Of a stretch of DNA of 64,000 bases, positions 37,301-52,300 are shown one piece after another; positions within the stretch are counted from its first letter, which is position 1, and each line of letters opens with the position of its first letter. The position numbers and the translations under genes are program-made. Origin of the DNA: Tubulanus polymorphus (Eukaryota; Nemertea; Palaeonemertea; Tubulaniformes; Tubulanidae). The DNA lies in NCBI RefSeq assembly GCF_964204645.1, contig NC_134025.1:15718001-15782000 (forward strand), given 5' to 3'. The notes below the pieces were generated by a model. It was given only the letters and a program-made list of their open reading frames with translations, ran no database searches and was not told the DNA's origin.

Positions 37301-40300
37301 GACGTCAGATAATCCGGCAGACATACTATCGCGTGGAATCGACTCCGAGAAACTACGGCATTCTAATTTGTGGTGGTTTGGCCCCGAATGGCTGAAACAT
37401 GGCGACTGGCCCGTGGATAAATTATACGCTGACACTAGTACAGTTAATATCCTCCACATCAACGATCCTCAACCCGGGCAGGTTGAAGACGCGGAGGACG
37501 AACGGATTGGTTTGGTAGAAATAATCGACATTGAACGATTCATAGAGTTGGGATCATTATTACGTGTCACCGCTTACGTTTTCTTGTTTGTCGCGAAACT
37601 TCAACGCCAGACAGATCGGTCCGCCGCGGATCTGACGCCGAATGATATAGCCCGAGCTAGAACGGCGTGGATTAAAGCTGTGCAAAATGCTAATTATTCG
37701 AATGAAATTTTCGTGCTGCAGGGTAATCATGCAAAATCGCGAGCGCCCCTGACAAAACAGCTACGGTTGTTTATTGGCGATGATAGCTTGTTGAGAGTTG
37801 GAGGGAGACTCCATAACGCCCCGATTGATTATGGTGCGAAATTCCCAATATTACTACCCCCGAAAGGGCGATTTACCGAGTTAACTGTGATTGATGCTCA
37901 CGCGAGAGCACTTCATTTGGGTACAGAATCAACGATTAACCGTATTCGACAAACGTATTGGATTCAAAGTATCAGGAAAGTCGTTAAATCTCTGTTGCGA
38001 AAATGTTACAATTGCAAAATCATTAGTGGTCAGCCATACCCACTACCGGACCCTGCACCGTTGCAGAAGAGCAGGCTGACAGATGCCCCTCCCTTTACCG
38101 TAACGGGAGTGGATTTCACCGGACATTTGTTCGTGAGAGATAACAACAGAGAAGCGAAAGCGTATATAGTCTTGTTTACATGTGCGAACACACGTGCCGT
38201 TCATCTCGAGGTTGTTTCTGATATGTCGTGTGCCACATTTCTTCTCGCCTTCCGACGTTTCGCCGCACGTCGATCCTTACCTCAAAAGTTGATAAGTGAT
38301 AACGGATCGGCATTCGTGGCCGCGGCGGGAGAATTAAAGAAGCTTCTCGATATTCATTCGGTTCGAAAATACATGCTCGAGAAAAATGTTGAATGGGTAT
38401 TTATACCAAAGGCCGCCCCATGGCATGGTGGCTTTTGGGAACGTTTAGTTGGACTTACGAAACAAGTTCTGAAACGTGTTTTAGTCCGCGCATACATATC
38501 GATGTCTGAACTTATTACGCTCGTCGCGGAAATCGAAATGGTGATCAACAACCGCCCGCTTACGTATTTGTCCGATGACGTAACTGACCCAGAACCGCTA
38601 ACACCATCGCACCTCCTTCACGGACGAGTTATGTCGAATCTACCGCACCTATCTGATACCGATGCTATCAGTGATCCGGAGTATGGTGTTTCGATAAACA
38701 CACAAAACCTCCAGAAACGCGCACAAAGAGTGATGGAACTCTTCGAACATTTTCGGTCTCGTTGGACCAACGAATACGTTATTGCGCTACGTGAACGACA
38801 TCTGTCCATGCGAAATAATGGCAGAACAAGCGAGATTCGATCAGGAGACGTTGTACTCGTACACGACGACCAAAAACGTAGAATTAACTGGAAGCTTGCG
38901 ATCGTAACGAAACTGAACTACGGGAACGACGGCGCAGTTCGTTCAGCAGAAATTAGAATGGGCACTACAAATACTAGCCGACCTATGAATAAACTGTTCC
39001 CGCTTGAAATTAACACCGATATGGACTTTAAAGAGCCTGGCCCCGTTATAGCCTCCGATCCGCGACCCGTGCGAAACGCAGCGCGAAAGGCTCGTGCAAA
39101 AATCGTCGAATGTTTGAAATAGTTGCATAATAGTTACTATCAATGCCTGAATTTACTATTTAATCGTATTTTGAATTAACGTTTAGTTGTTTATTGATTT
39201 CCATAAGCTTTATTTACTTAATCCATTGTAATGATTAGTCATATATCTCTCCGTTCTTACTCTTTATTTGTTTACCTTTGTCGCCCCGGAGAAATGTCGA
39301 GAACAGGATGTTTATGTAAATATGTCAGTAACCATATAGTGTTCACTCCCCCTTAGCCTATGTAGCGAATCATCATATATATTAGCATGCGCATGTGCAG
39401 TCGGGACAGGTGGTTAGCCTGTGTGTGACCGAAATAAACGAGTATCTTATGATCTGTAGACTGAACCCGTCGTGTTTTTAGTCTTTCTCTTCTTTTATCT
39501 CCGAACCTGGTCTTCTTTGTGACTCGCAACGCCACAACTTTTTCATTTTTTCGATGGAACCAATAATCGACGAGCAAACGTCTTTTCTCGCGCTAAAAGA
39601 TGTTTTCGGGCCGAAATGTGCTTTTCCCGTCGATTTGAGTGCTTTTGCGCTTCGACATTTACATTTTTCCGATAATACGAAAAGTCGACGAGCAAACGTC
39701 TTTTCTCTCTCTGAACGACGCTTTCGGGCCGAAATGTGCTTTTCTCGTCGATTTGAGCGCTTTTGGGCATCGACATTAACATTTTTCCAATAAAACGAAT
39801 TATCGACGACCAAACGTCTTTTCTCGCGCTGAACGACGCTTTCGGGCCGAAATGTGCTTTTCTCGTCGATTTGAGCGCTTTTGCGCATCGACATTAACAT
39901 TTTTCCAATAAAACGAATTATCGACGACCAAACGTCTTTTCTCGCGCTGAACGACGCTTTCGGGCCGAAATCTGCTTTTCCTGTCGATTTGAGTGATTTT
40001 GAATATCGACTTTTTCATTTTTTCGATGGAACCAATAATCGACGAGCAAAACGTCTTTTCTCGCGCTAAACGACGTTTTCGGGCCGAAATGTGCTTTTCC
40101 CGTCGATTTGAGCGCTTTTGCGCATCGACATTTGCATTTTTCCGATAAAACGAAAAGTCGACGAGCAAACGTCTTTTCTCGCGCTTAACGACGTTTTCGG
40201 GCTGAAATGTGCTTTTCCCGTCGATTTGAGCGCTTTCACGCTTCGACATTTAGATTTTTCCGATCAAACGAAAAGTCGACGAGCAAACGTCTTTTCTCGC

Positions 40301-43300
40301 GCTTAACGACGTTTTCGGGCTGAAATGTGCTTTTCCTGTCGATTTGAGTGATTTTGAATATCGACAATTACATTTTTCCGATAAAGCGAATTATCGACGA
40401 CCAAATGTCTTTTCTCGCGCTGAACGACGCTTTCGGGCCGAAATGTGCTTTTCCTGTCGATTTGAGTGATTTTGAATATCGACAATTACATTTTTCCGAT
40501 AAAACGAATTATCGACGACCAAATGTCTTTTCTCGCGCTGAACGACGCTTTCGGGCCGAAAAGTGCTTTTCCTGACGATTTGAGCCCTTTCACGCATCGA
40601 CATATTCTTTTTTTCCGATAGGGGGAATATTTGATACGAAAACGTTTTTTCTCGCGCTGAACGACGTTTTCGGGTCGAAAAGTGCTCTTCCTGACGATTT
40701 GAGCGCTTTTACGCATCGACATTTTCGTTTTTACGATAGGGGGCATATTTGATACGAAAACGTCTTTTTGCGGGCGGAACGACGTTTTCGCGTCGAAAAG
40801 TGCTTTTCCTGACGATTTGAGCCCTTTCACGCATCGACATATTCTTTTTTTCCGATAGGGGGAATATTTGATACGAAAACGTTTTTTCTCGCGCTGAACG
40901 ACGTTTTCGGGTCGAAAAGTGCTCTTCCTGACGATTTGAGCGCTTTTACGCATCGACATTTTCGTTTTTACGATAGGGGGCATATTTGATACGAAAACGT
41001 CTTTTTGCGGGCGGAACGACGTTTTCGCGTCGAAAAGTGCTTTTCCTGACGATTTGAGCGCTTTTACGCATCGACATTTTCGTTTTTCCGATAGGGGGAA
41101 TATTTGATACGAAAACGTCTTTTCTCGCGCTTAACGACGTTTTCGCGTCGAAAAGTGCTTTTCCTGACGATTTGAGCGCTTTTACGCATCGACATTTTCG
41201 TTTTTCCGATAGGGGGAATATTTGATACGAAAACGTCTTTTCTCGCGCTGAACGACGTTTTCGGGTGGAAAAGTGCTTTTCCTGACGGTTTGAGCCCTTT
41301 CACGCATCGACATTTTCGTTTTTCCGATAGGGGGAATATTTGATACGAAAACGTCTTTTCTCGCGCTGAACGACGTTTTCGGGTCGAAAAGTGCTTTTCC
41401 TGACGATTTGAGCCCTTTCACGCATCGACATATTCTTTTTTCCGATAGGGGGAATATTTGATACGAAAACGTTTTTTCTCGCGCTGAACGACGTTTTCGG
41501 GTCGAAAAGTGCTCTTCCTGACGATTTGAGCGCTTTTACGCATCGACATTTTCGTTTTTACGATAGGGGGCATATTTGATACGAAAACGTCTTTTTGCGG
41601 GCGGAACGACGTTTTCGCGTCGAAAAGTGCTTTTCCTGACGATTTGAGCGCTTTTACGCATCGACATTGTCGTTTTTCCGATAGGGGGAATATTTGATAC
41701 GAAAATGTCTTTTCTCGCGCTGAACGACGTTTTCGCGTCGAGAGTGCTTTTCCTGACGATTTGAGCGCTTTTACGCATTGACATTTTCGTTTTTCCGATA
41801 GAGGAATTTGATACGAAAACGTCTTTTCTCGCGCTGAACGACGTTTTCGCGTCGAAAAGTGCTTTTCCTGACGATTTGAGCCCTTTTACACATTGACATT
41901 TTCGTTTTTCCGGTAGGGGGAGTATTTGATACGAAAACGTTTTTTTCTCGCGCTGAACGACGTTTTCGCGTCGAAAAGTGCTTTTCCTGACGATTTGAGC
42001 GCTTTTACACATCGACATTTTCGTTTTTCCGATAGAGGAATTTGATACGAAAACGTCTTTTCTCGCGCTGAACGACGTTTTCGCGTCGAAAAGTGCTTTT
42101 CCTGACGATTTGAGCCCTTTTACGCATTGATATTTTCGTTTTTCCGGTAGGGGGAGTATTTGATACGAAAACGTCTTTTCTCGCGCTGAACGACGTTTTC
42201 GGGGCAAAAAGTGCTTTTCCTGACGATTTGAGCGCTTTTACGCATCGACATTTTCGTTTTTCCGATAGGGGGAATATTTGATACGAAAACGTCTTTTCTC
42301 GCGCTTAACGACGTTTTCGCGTCAAAAAGTGCTTTTCCTGACGATTTGAGCGCTTTTACGCATCGACATTTTCGTTTTTCCGATAGGGGGAATATTTGAT
42401 ACGAAAACGTCTTTTCTCGCGCTGAACGACGTTTTCGGGTGGAAAAGTGCTTTTCCTGACGATTTGAGCCCTTTCACGCATCGACATTTTCGTTTTTCCG
42501 ATAGGGGGAATATTTGATACGAAAACGTCTTTTCTCGCGCTGAACGACGTTTTCGCGTCGAAAAGTGCTTTTCCTGACGATTTGAGCGCTTTTACGCATC
42601 GACATTGTCGTTTTTCCGATAGGGGGAATATTTGATACGAAAACGTCTTTTCTCGCGCTGAACGACGTTTTCGGGTCGAAAAGTGCTTTTCCTGACGATT
42701 TGAGCCCTTTTACGCATTGACATTTTCGTTTTTCCGGTAGGGGGAGTATTTGATACGAAAACGTTTTTTCTCGCGCTGAACGACGTTTTCGGGTCGAAAA
42801 GTGCTTTTCCTGACGATTTGAGCCCTTTTACGCATTGACATTTTCGTTTTTCCGGTAGGGGGAGTATTTGATACGAAAACGTTTTTTCTCGCGCTGAACT
42901 ACGTTTTCGGGTCGAAAAGTGCTTTTCCTGACGATTTGAGCGCTTTTACGCATCGACATTTCTGTTTTTTCGATAGGGGGAATATTTGATACGAAAACGT
43001 CTTTTCTCGCGCTGAACGACGTTTTCGGGGCAAAAAGTGCTTTTCCTGACGATTTGAGCGCTTTTACGCATCGACATTTTCGTTTTTCCGATAGGGGGAA
43101 TATTTGATACGAAAACGTCTTTTCTCGCGCTTAACGACGTTTTCGCGTCAAAAAGTGCTTTTCCTGACGATTTGAGCGCTTTTACGCATCGACATTTTCG
43201 TTTTTCCGATAGGGGGAATATTTGATACGAAAACGTCTTTTCTCGCGCTGAACGACGTTTTCGGGTGGAAAAGTGCTTTTCCTGACGATTTGAGCCCTTT

Positions 43301-46300
43301 CACGCATCGACATTTTCGTTTTTCCGATAGGGGGAATATTTGATACGAAAACGTCTTTTCTCGCGCTGAACGACGTTTTCGCGTCGAAAAGTGCTTTTCC
43401 TGACGATTTGAGCGCTTTTACGCATCGACATTGTCGTTTTTCCGATAGGGGGAATATTTGATACGAAAACGTCTTTTCTCGCGCTGAACGACGTTTTCGG
43501 GTCGAAAAGTGCTTTTCCTGACGATTTGAGCCCTTTTACGCATTGACATTTTCGTTTTTCCGGTAGGGGGAGTATTTGATACGAAAACGTTTTTTCTCGC
43601 GCTGAACGACGTTTTCGGGTCGAAAAGTGCTTTTCCTGACGATTTGAGCCCTTTTACGCATTGACATTTTCGTTTTTCCGGTAGGGGGAGTATTTGATAC
43701 GAAAACGTTTTTTCTCGCGCTGAACTACGTTTTCGGGTCGAAAAGTGCTTTTCCTGACTATTTGAGCGCTTTTACGCATCGACATTTCTGTTTTTTCGAT
43801 AGGGGGAATATTTGATACGAAAACGTCTTTTCTCGCGCTGAACGACGTTTTCGGGGCAAAAAGTGCTTTTCCTGACGATTTGAGCGCTTTTACGCATCGA
43901 CATTTTCGTTTTTCCGATAGGGGGAATATTTGATACGAAAACGTCTTTTCTCGCGCTTAACGACGTTTTCGCGTCAAAAAGTGCTTTTCCTGACGATTTG
44001 AGCGCTTTTACGCATCGACATTTTCGTTTTTCCGATAGGGGGAATATTTGATACGAAAACGTCTTTTCTCGCGCTGAACGACGTTTTCGGGTGGAAAAGT
44101 GCTTTTCCTGACGATTTGAGCCCTTTCACGCATCGACATTTTCGTTTTTCCGATAGGGGGAATATTTGATACGAAAACGTCTTTTCTCGCGCTGAACGAC
44201 GTTTTCGCGTCGAAAAGTGCTTTTCCTGACGATTTGAGCGCTTTTACGCATCGACATTGTCGTTTTTCCGATAGGGGGAATATTTGATACGAAAACGTCT
44301 TTTCTCGCGCTGAACGACGTTTTCGGGTCGAAAAGTGCTTTTCCTGACGATTTGAGCCCTTTTACGCATCGACATTTTCGTTTTTCCGGTAGGGGGAGTA
44401 TTTGATACGAAAACGTTTTTTCTCGCGCTGAACGACGTTTTCGGGTCGAAAAGTGCTTTTCCTGACGATTTGAGCCCTTTTACGCATTGACATTTTCGTT
44501 TTTCCGGTAGGGGGAGTATTTGATACGAAAACGTTTTTTCTCGCGCTGAACTACGTTTTCGGGTCGAAAAGTGCTTTTCCTGACGATTTGAGCGCTTTTA
44601 CGCATCGACATTTCTGTTTTTTCGATAGGGGGAATATTTGATACGAAAACGTCTTTTCTCGCGCTGAACGACGTTTTCGGGGCAAAAAGTGCTTTTCCTG
44701 ACGATTTGAGCGCTTTTACGCATCGACATTTTCGTTTTTCCGATAGGGGGAATATTTGATACGAAAACGTCTTTTCTCGCGCTGAACGACGTTTTCGGGT
44801 GGAAAAGTGCTTTTCCTGACGATTTGAGCCCTTTCACGCATCGACATTTTCGTTTTTCCGATAGGGGGAATATTTGATACGAAAACGTCTTTTCTCGCGC
44901 TGAACGACGTTTTCGCGTCGAAAAGTGCTTTTCCTGACGATTTGAGCGCTTTTACGCATCGACATTGTCGTTTTTCCGATAGGGGGAATATTTGATACGA
45001 AAACGTCTTTTCTCGCGCTGAACGACGTTTTCGCATCGAAAAGTGCTTTTCCTGACGATTTGAGCGCTTTTACGCATCGACATTTTCGTTTTTCCGATAG
45101 GGGGAATATTTGATACGAAAACGTCTTTTCTCGCGCTGAACGACGTTTTCGGGTCGAAAAGTGCTTTTCCTGACGATTTGAGCCCTTTCACGCATCGACA
45201 TATTCTTTTTTTCCGATAGGGGGAATATTTGATACGAAATCGTTTTTTCTCGCGCTGAACGACGTTTTCGGGTCGAAAAGTGCTCTTCCTGACGATTTGA
45301 GCGCTTTTACGCATCGACATTTTCGTTTTTACGATAGGGGGCATATTTGATACGAAAACGTCTTTTTGCGGGCGGAACGACGTTTTCGCGTCGAAAAGTG
45401 CTTTTCCTGACGATTTGAGCGCTTTTACGCATCGACATTGTCGTTTTTCCGATAGGGGGAATATTTGATACGAAAATGTCTTTTCTCGCGCTGAACGACG
45501 TTTTCGCGTCGAGAGTGCTTTTCCTGACGATTTGAGCGCTTTTACGCATTGACATTTTCGTTTTTCCGATAGAGGAATTTGATACGAAAACGTCTTTTCT
45601 CGCGCTGAACGACGTTTTCGGGTCGAAAAGTGCTTTTCCTGACGATTTGAGCCCTTTTACACATTGACATTTTCGTTTTTCCGGTAGGGGGAGTATTTGA
45701 TACGAAAACGTTTTTTTCTCGCGCTGAACGACGTTTTCGCGTCGAAAAGTGCTTTTCCTGACGATTTGAGCGCTTTTACGCATCGACATTTTCGTTTTTC
45801 CGATAGAGGAATTTGATACGAAAACGTCTTTTCTCGCGCTGAACGACGTTTTCGCGTCGAAAAGTGCTTTTCCTGACGATTTGAGCCCTTTTACGCATTG
45901 ATATTTTCGTTTTTCCGGTAGGGGGAGTATTTGATACGAACACGTTTTTTCTCGCGCTGAACGACGTTTTCGGGTCGAAAAGTGCTTTTCCTGACGATTT
46001 GAGCGCTTTTACGCATCGACATTTCTGTTTTTTCGATAGGGGGAATATTTGATACGAAAACGTCTTTTCTCGCGCTGAACGACGTTTTCGGGGCAAAAAG
46101 TGCTTTTCCTGACGATTTGAGCGCTTTTACGCATCGACATTTTCGTTTTTCCGATAGGGGGAATATTTGATACGAAAACGTCTTTTCTCGCGCTTAACGA
46201 CGTTTTCGCGTCAAAAAGTGCTTTTCCTGACGATTTGATCGCTTTTACGCATCGACATTTTCGTTTTTCCGATAGGGGGAATATTTGATACGAAAACGTC

Positions 46301-49300
46301 TTTTCTCGCGCTGAACGACGTTTTCGGGTGGAAAAGTGCTTTTCCTGACGATTTGAGCCCTTTCACGCATCGACATTTTCGTTTTTCCGATAGGGGGAAT
46401 ATTTGATACGAAAACGTCTTTTCTCGCGCTGAACGACGTTTTCGGGTCGAAAAGTGCTTTTCCTGACGATTTGAGCCCTTTCACGCATCGACATATTCTT
46501 TTTTTCCGATAGGGGGAATATTTGATACGAAAACGTTTTTTCTCGCGCTGAACGACGTTTTCGGGTTGAAAAGTGCTCTTCCTGACGATTTGAGCGCTTT
46601 TACGCATCGACATTTTCGTTTTTACGATAGGGGGCATATTTGATACGAAAACGTCTTTTTGCGGGCGGAACGACGTTTTCGCGTCGAAAAGTGCTTTTCC
46701 TGACGATTTGAGCGCTTTTACGCATCGACATTGTCGTTTTTCCGATAGGGGGAATATTTGATACGAAAATGTCTTTTCTCGCGCTGAACGACGTTTTCGC
46801 GTCGAGAGTGCTTTTCCTGACGATTTGAGCGCTTTTACGCATTGACATTTTCGTTTTTCCGATAGAGGAATTTGATACGAAAACGTCTTTTCTCGCGCTG
46901 AACGACGTTTTCGGGTCGAAAAGTGCTTTTCCTGACGATTTGAGCCCTTTTACACATTGACATTTTCGTTTTTCCGGTAGGGGGAGTATTTGATACGAAA
47001 ACGTTTTTTTCTCGCGCTGAACGACGTTTTCGCGTCGAAAAGTGCTTTTCCTGACGATTTGAGCGCTTTTACGCATCGACATTTTCGTTTTTCCGATAGA
47101 GGAATTTGATACGAAAACGTCTTTTCTCGCGCTCAACGACGTTTTCGCGTCGAAAAGTGCTTTTCCTGACGATTTGAGCCCTTTTACGCATTGATATTTT
47201 CGTTTTTCCGGTAGGGGGAGTATTTGATACGAAAACGTTTTTTCTCGCGCTGAACGACGTTTTCGGGTCGAAAAGTGCTTTTCCTGACGATTTGAGCGCT
47301 TTTACGCATCGACATTTCTGTTTTTTCGATAGGGGGAATATTTGATACGAAAACGTCTTTTCTCGCGCTGAACGACGTTTTCGGGGCAAAAAGTGCTTTT
47401 CCTGACGATTTGAGCGCTTTTACGCATCGACATTTTCGTTTTTCCGATAGGGGGAATATTTGATACAAAAAACGTCTTTTCTCGCGCTTAACGACGTTTT
47501 CGCGTCAAAAAGTGCTTTTCCTGACGATTTGAGCGCTTTTACGCATCGACATTTTCGATTTTCCGATAGGGGGAATATTTGATACGAAAACGTCTTTTCT
47601 CGCGCTGAACGACGTTTTCGGGTGGAAAAGTGCTTTTCCTGACGATTTGAGCCCTTTCACGCATCGACATTTTCGTTTTTCCGATAGGGGGAATATTTGA
47701 TACGAAAACGTCTTTTCTCGCGCTGAACGACGTTTTCGCGTCGAAAAGTGCTTTTCCTGACGATTTGAGCGCTTTTACGCATCGACATTGTCGTTTTTCC
47801 GATAGGGGGAATATTTGATACGAAAACGTCTTTTCTCGCGCTGAACGACGTTTTCGGGTCGAAAAGTGCTTTTCCTGACGATTTGAGCCCTTTTACGCAT
47901 TGACATTTTCGTTTTTCCGGTAGGGGGAGTATTTGATACGAAAACGTTTTTTCTCGCGCTGAACGACGTTTTCGGGTCGAAAAGTGCTTTTCCTGACGAT
48001 TTGAGCCCTTTTACGCATTGACATTTTCGTTTTTCCGGTAGGGGGAGTATTTGATACGAAAACGTTTTTTCTCGCGCTGAACTACGTTTTCGGGTCGAAA
48101 AGTGCTTTTCCTGACGATTTGAGCGCTTTTACGCATCGACATTTCTGTTTTTTCGATAGGGGGAATATTTGATACGAAAACGTCTTTTCTCGCGCTGAAC
48201 GACGTTTTCGGGGCAAAAAGTGCTTTTCCTGACGATTTGAGCGCTTTTACGCATCGACATTTTCGTTTTTCCGATAGGGGGAATATTTGATACGAAAACG
48301 TCTTTTCTCGCGCTTAACGACGTTTTCGCGTCAAAAAGTGCTTTTCCTGACGATTTGAGCGCTTTTACGCATCGACATTTTCGTTTTTCCGATAGGGGGA
48401 ATATTTGATACGAAAACGTCTTTTCTCGCGCTGAACGACGTTTTCGGGTCGAAAAGTGCTTTTCCTGACGATTTGAGCCCTTTCACGCATCGACATTGTC
48501 CTTTTTCCGATAGAGGGAATATTTGATACGAAAACGTCTTTTCTCGCGCTGAACGACGTTTTCGCGTCGAAAGTGCTTTTCCTGACGATTTGAGCGCTTT
48601 TACGCATCGACATTGTCGTTTTTCCGATAGGGGGAATATTTGATACGAAAATGTCTTTTCTCGCGCTGAACGACGTTTTCGCGTCGAGAGTGCTTTTCCT
48701 GACGATTTGAGCGCTTTTACGCATTGACATTTTCGTTTTTCCGATAGAGGAATTTGATACGAAAACGTCTTTTCTCGCGCTGAACGACGTTTTCGGGTCG
48801 AAAAGTGCTTTTCCTGACGATTTGAGCCCTTTTACACATTGACATTTTCGTTTTTCCGGTAGGGGGAGTATTTGATACGAAAACGTTTTTTTCTCGCGCT
48901 GAACGACGTTTTCGCGTCGAAAAGTGCTTTTCCTGACGATTTGAGCGCTTTTACGCATCGACATTTTCGTTTTTCCGATAGAGGAATTTGATACGAAAAC
49001 GTCTTTTCTCGCGCTGAACGACGTTTTCGCGTCGAAAAGTGCTTTTCCTGACGATTTGAGCCCTTTTACGCATTGATATTTTCGTTTTTCCGGTAGGGGG
49101 AGTATTTGATACGAACACGTTTTTTCTCGCGCTGAACGACGTTTTCGGGTCGAAAAGTGCTTTTCCTGACGATTTGAGCGCTTTTACGCATCGACATTTC
49201 TGTTTTTTCGATAGGGGGAATATTTGATACGAAAACGTCTTTTCTCGCGCTGAACGACGTTTTCGGGGCAAAAAGTGCTTTTCCTGACGATTTGAGCGCT

Positions 49301-52300
49301 TTTACGCATCGACATTTTCGTTTTTCCGATAGGGGGAATATTTGATACGAAAACGTCTTTTCTCGCGCTTAACGACGTTTTCGCGTCAAAAAGTGCTTTT
49401 CCTGACGATTTGAGCGCTTTTACGCATCGACATTTTCGTTTTTCCGATAGGGGGAATATTTGATACGAAAACGTCTTTTCTCGCGCTGAACGACGTTTTC
49501 GGGTGGAAAAGTGCTTTTCCTGACGATTTGAGCCCTTTCACGCATCGACATTTTCGTTTTTCCGATAGGGGGAATATTTGATACGAAAACGTCTTTTCTC
49601 GCGCTGAACGACGTTTTCGGGTCGAAAAGTGCTTTTCCTGACGATTTGAGCCCTTTCACGCATCGACATATTCTTTTTTTCCGATAGGGGGAATATTTGA
49701 TACGAAAACGTTTTTTCTCGCGCTGAACGACGTTTTCGGGTTGAAAAGTGCTCTTCCTGACGATTTGAGCGCTTTTACGCATCGACATTTTCGTTTTTAC
49801 GATAGGGGGCATATTTGATACGAAAACGTCTTTTTGCGGGCGGAACGACGTTTTCGCGTCGAAAAGTGCTTTTCCTGACGATTTGAGCGCTTTTACGCAT
49901 CGACATTGTCGTTTTTCCGATAGGGGGAATATTTGATACGAAAATGTCTTTTCTCGCGCTGAACGACGTTTTCGCGTCGAGAGTGCTTTTCCTGACGATT
50001 TGAGCGCTTTTACGCATTGACATTTTCGTTTTTCCGATAGAGGAATTTGATACGAAAACGTCTTTTCTCGCGCTGAACGACGTTTTCGGGTCGAAAAGTG
50101 CTTTTCCTGACGATTTGAGCCCTTTTACACATTGACATTTTCGTTTTTCCGGTAGGGGGAGTATTTGATACGAAAACGTTTTTTTCTCGCGCTGAACGAC
50201 GTTTTCGCGTCGAAAAGTGCTTTTCCTGACGATTTGAGCGCTTTTACGCATCGACATTTTCGTTTTTCCGATAGAGGAATTTGATACGAAAACGTCTTTT
50301 CTCGCGCTGAACGACGTTTTCGCGTCGAAAAGTGCTTTTCCTGACGATTTGAGCCCTTTTACGCATTGATATTTTCGTTTTTCCGGTAGGGGGAGTATTT
50401 GATACGAACACGTTTTTTCTCGCGCTGAACGACGTTTTCGGGTCGAAAAGTGCTTTTCCTGACGATTTGAGCGCTTTTACGCATCGACATTTCTGTTTTT
50501 TCGATAGGGGGAATATTTGATACGAAAACGTCTTTTCTCGCGCTGAACGACGTTTTCGGGGCAAAAAGTGCTTTTCCTGACGATTTGAGCGCTTTTACGC
50601 ATCGACATTTTCGTTTTTCCGATAGGGGGAATATTTGATACGAAAACGTCTTTTCTCGCGCTTAACGACGTTTTCGCGTCAAAAAGTGCTTTTCCTGACG
50701 ATTTGAGCGCTTTTACGCATCGACATTTTCGTTTTTCCGATAGGGGGAATATTTGATACGAAAACGTCTTTTCTCGCGCTGAACGACGTTTTCGGGTGGA
50801 AAAGTGCTTTTCCTGACGATTTGAGCCCTTTCACGCATCGACATTTTCGTTTTTCCGATAGGGGGAATATTTGATACGAAAACGTCTTTTCTCGCGCTGA
50901 ACGACGTTTTCGGGTCGAAAAGTGCTTTTCCTGACGATTTGAGCCCTTTCACGCATCGACATATTCTTTTTTTCCGATAGGGGGAATATTTGATACGAAA
51001 ACGTTTTTTCTCGCGCTGAACGACGTTTTCGGGTTGAAAAGTGCTCTTCCTGACGATTTGAGCGCTTTTACGCATCGACATTTTCGTTTTTACGATAGGG
51101 GGCATATTTGATACGAAAACGTCTTTTTGCGGGCGGAACGACGTTTTCGCGTCGAAAAGTGCTTTTCCTGACGATTTGAGCGCTTTTACGCATCGACATT
51201 GTCGTTTTTCCGATAGGGGGAATATTTGATACGAAAATGTCTTTTCTCGCGCTGAACGACGTTTTCGCGTCGAGAGTGCTTTTCCTGACGATTTGAGCGC
51301 TTTTACGCATTGACATTTTCGTTTTTCCGATAGAGGAATTTGATACGAAAACGTCTTTTCTCGCGCTGAACGACGTTTTCGGGTCGAAAAGTGCTTTTCC
51401 TGACGATTTGAGCCCTTTTACACATTGACATTTTCGTTTTTCCGGTAGGGGGAGTATTTGATACGAAAACGTTTTTTTCTCGCGCTGAACGACGTTTTCG
51501 CGTCGAAAAGTGCTTTTCCTGACGATTTGAGCGCTTTTACGCATCGACATTTTCGTTTTTCCGATAGAGGAATTTGATACGAAAACGTCTTTTCTCGCGC
51601 TCAACGACGTTTTCGCGTCGAAAAGTGCTTTTCCTGACGATTTGAGCCCTTTTACGCATTGATATTTTCGTTTTTCCGGTAGGGGGAGTATTTGATACGA
51701 AAACGTTTTTTCTCGCGCTGAACGACGTTTTCGGGTCGAAAAGTGCTTTTCCTGACGATTTGAGCGCTTTTACGCATCGACATTTCTGTTTTTTCGATAG
51801 GGGGAATATTTGATACGAAAACGTCTTTTCTCGCGCTGAACGACGTTTTCGGGGCAAAAAGTGCTTTTCCTGACGATTTGAGCGCTTTTACGCATCGACA
51901 TTTTCGTTTTTCCGATAGGGGGAATATTTGATACAAAAAACGTCTTTTCTCGCGCTTAACGACGTTTTCGCGTCAAAAAGTGCTTTTCCTGACGATTTGA
52001 GCGCTTTTACGCATCGACATTTTCGTTTTTCCGATAGGGGGAATATTTGATACGAAAACGTCTTTTCTCGCGCTGAACGACGTTTTCGGGTGGAAAAGTG
52101 CTTTTCCTGACGATTTGAGCCCTTTCACGCATCGACATTTTCGTTTTTCCGATAGGGGGAATATTTGATACGAAAACGTCTTTTCTCGCGCTGAACGACG
52201 TTTTCGCGTCGAAAAGTGCTTTTCCTGACGATTTGAGCGCTTTTACGCATCGACATTGTCGTTTTTCCGATAGGGGGAATATTTGATACGAAAACGTCTT

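Larger units (their letters stand above)
33528..39536 (+). mobile_element. Bel/Pao LTR retrotransposon, complete insertion (6009 bp)
   Basis: A full-length element: 242-bp 5' LTR, primer binding site, one gag-pol frame, short 3' UTR, short purine tract and 242-bp 3' LTR, flanked by the ACTTT duplication. The order is gag, protease, reverse transcriptase, RNase H, integrase, with a C-terminal DUF5641-like region and no envelope gene, which is the Bel/Pao arrangement. The LTRs differ at one position (33567 T versus 39334 G), so the insertion is recent. The coding frame is damaged by an in-frame TAG in gag and has no upstream in-frame ATG. This copy therefore probably cannot move on its own, although trans-mobilisation is possible. 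It sits in satellite family B in the same orientation as the array as written. Confidence 0.97.
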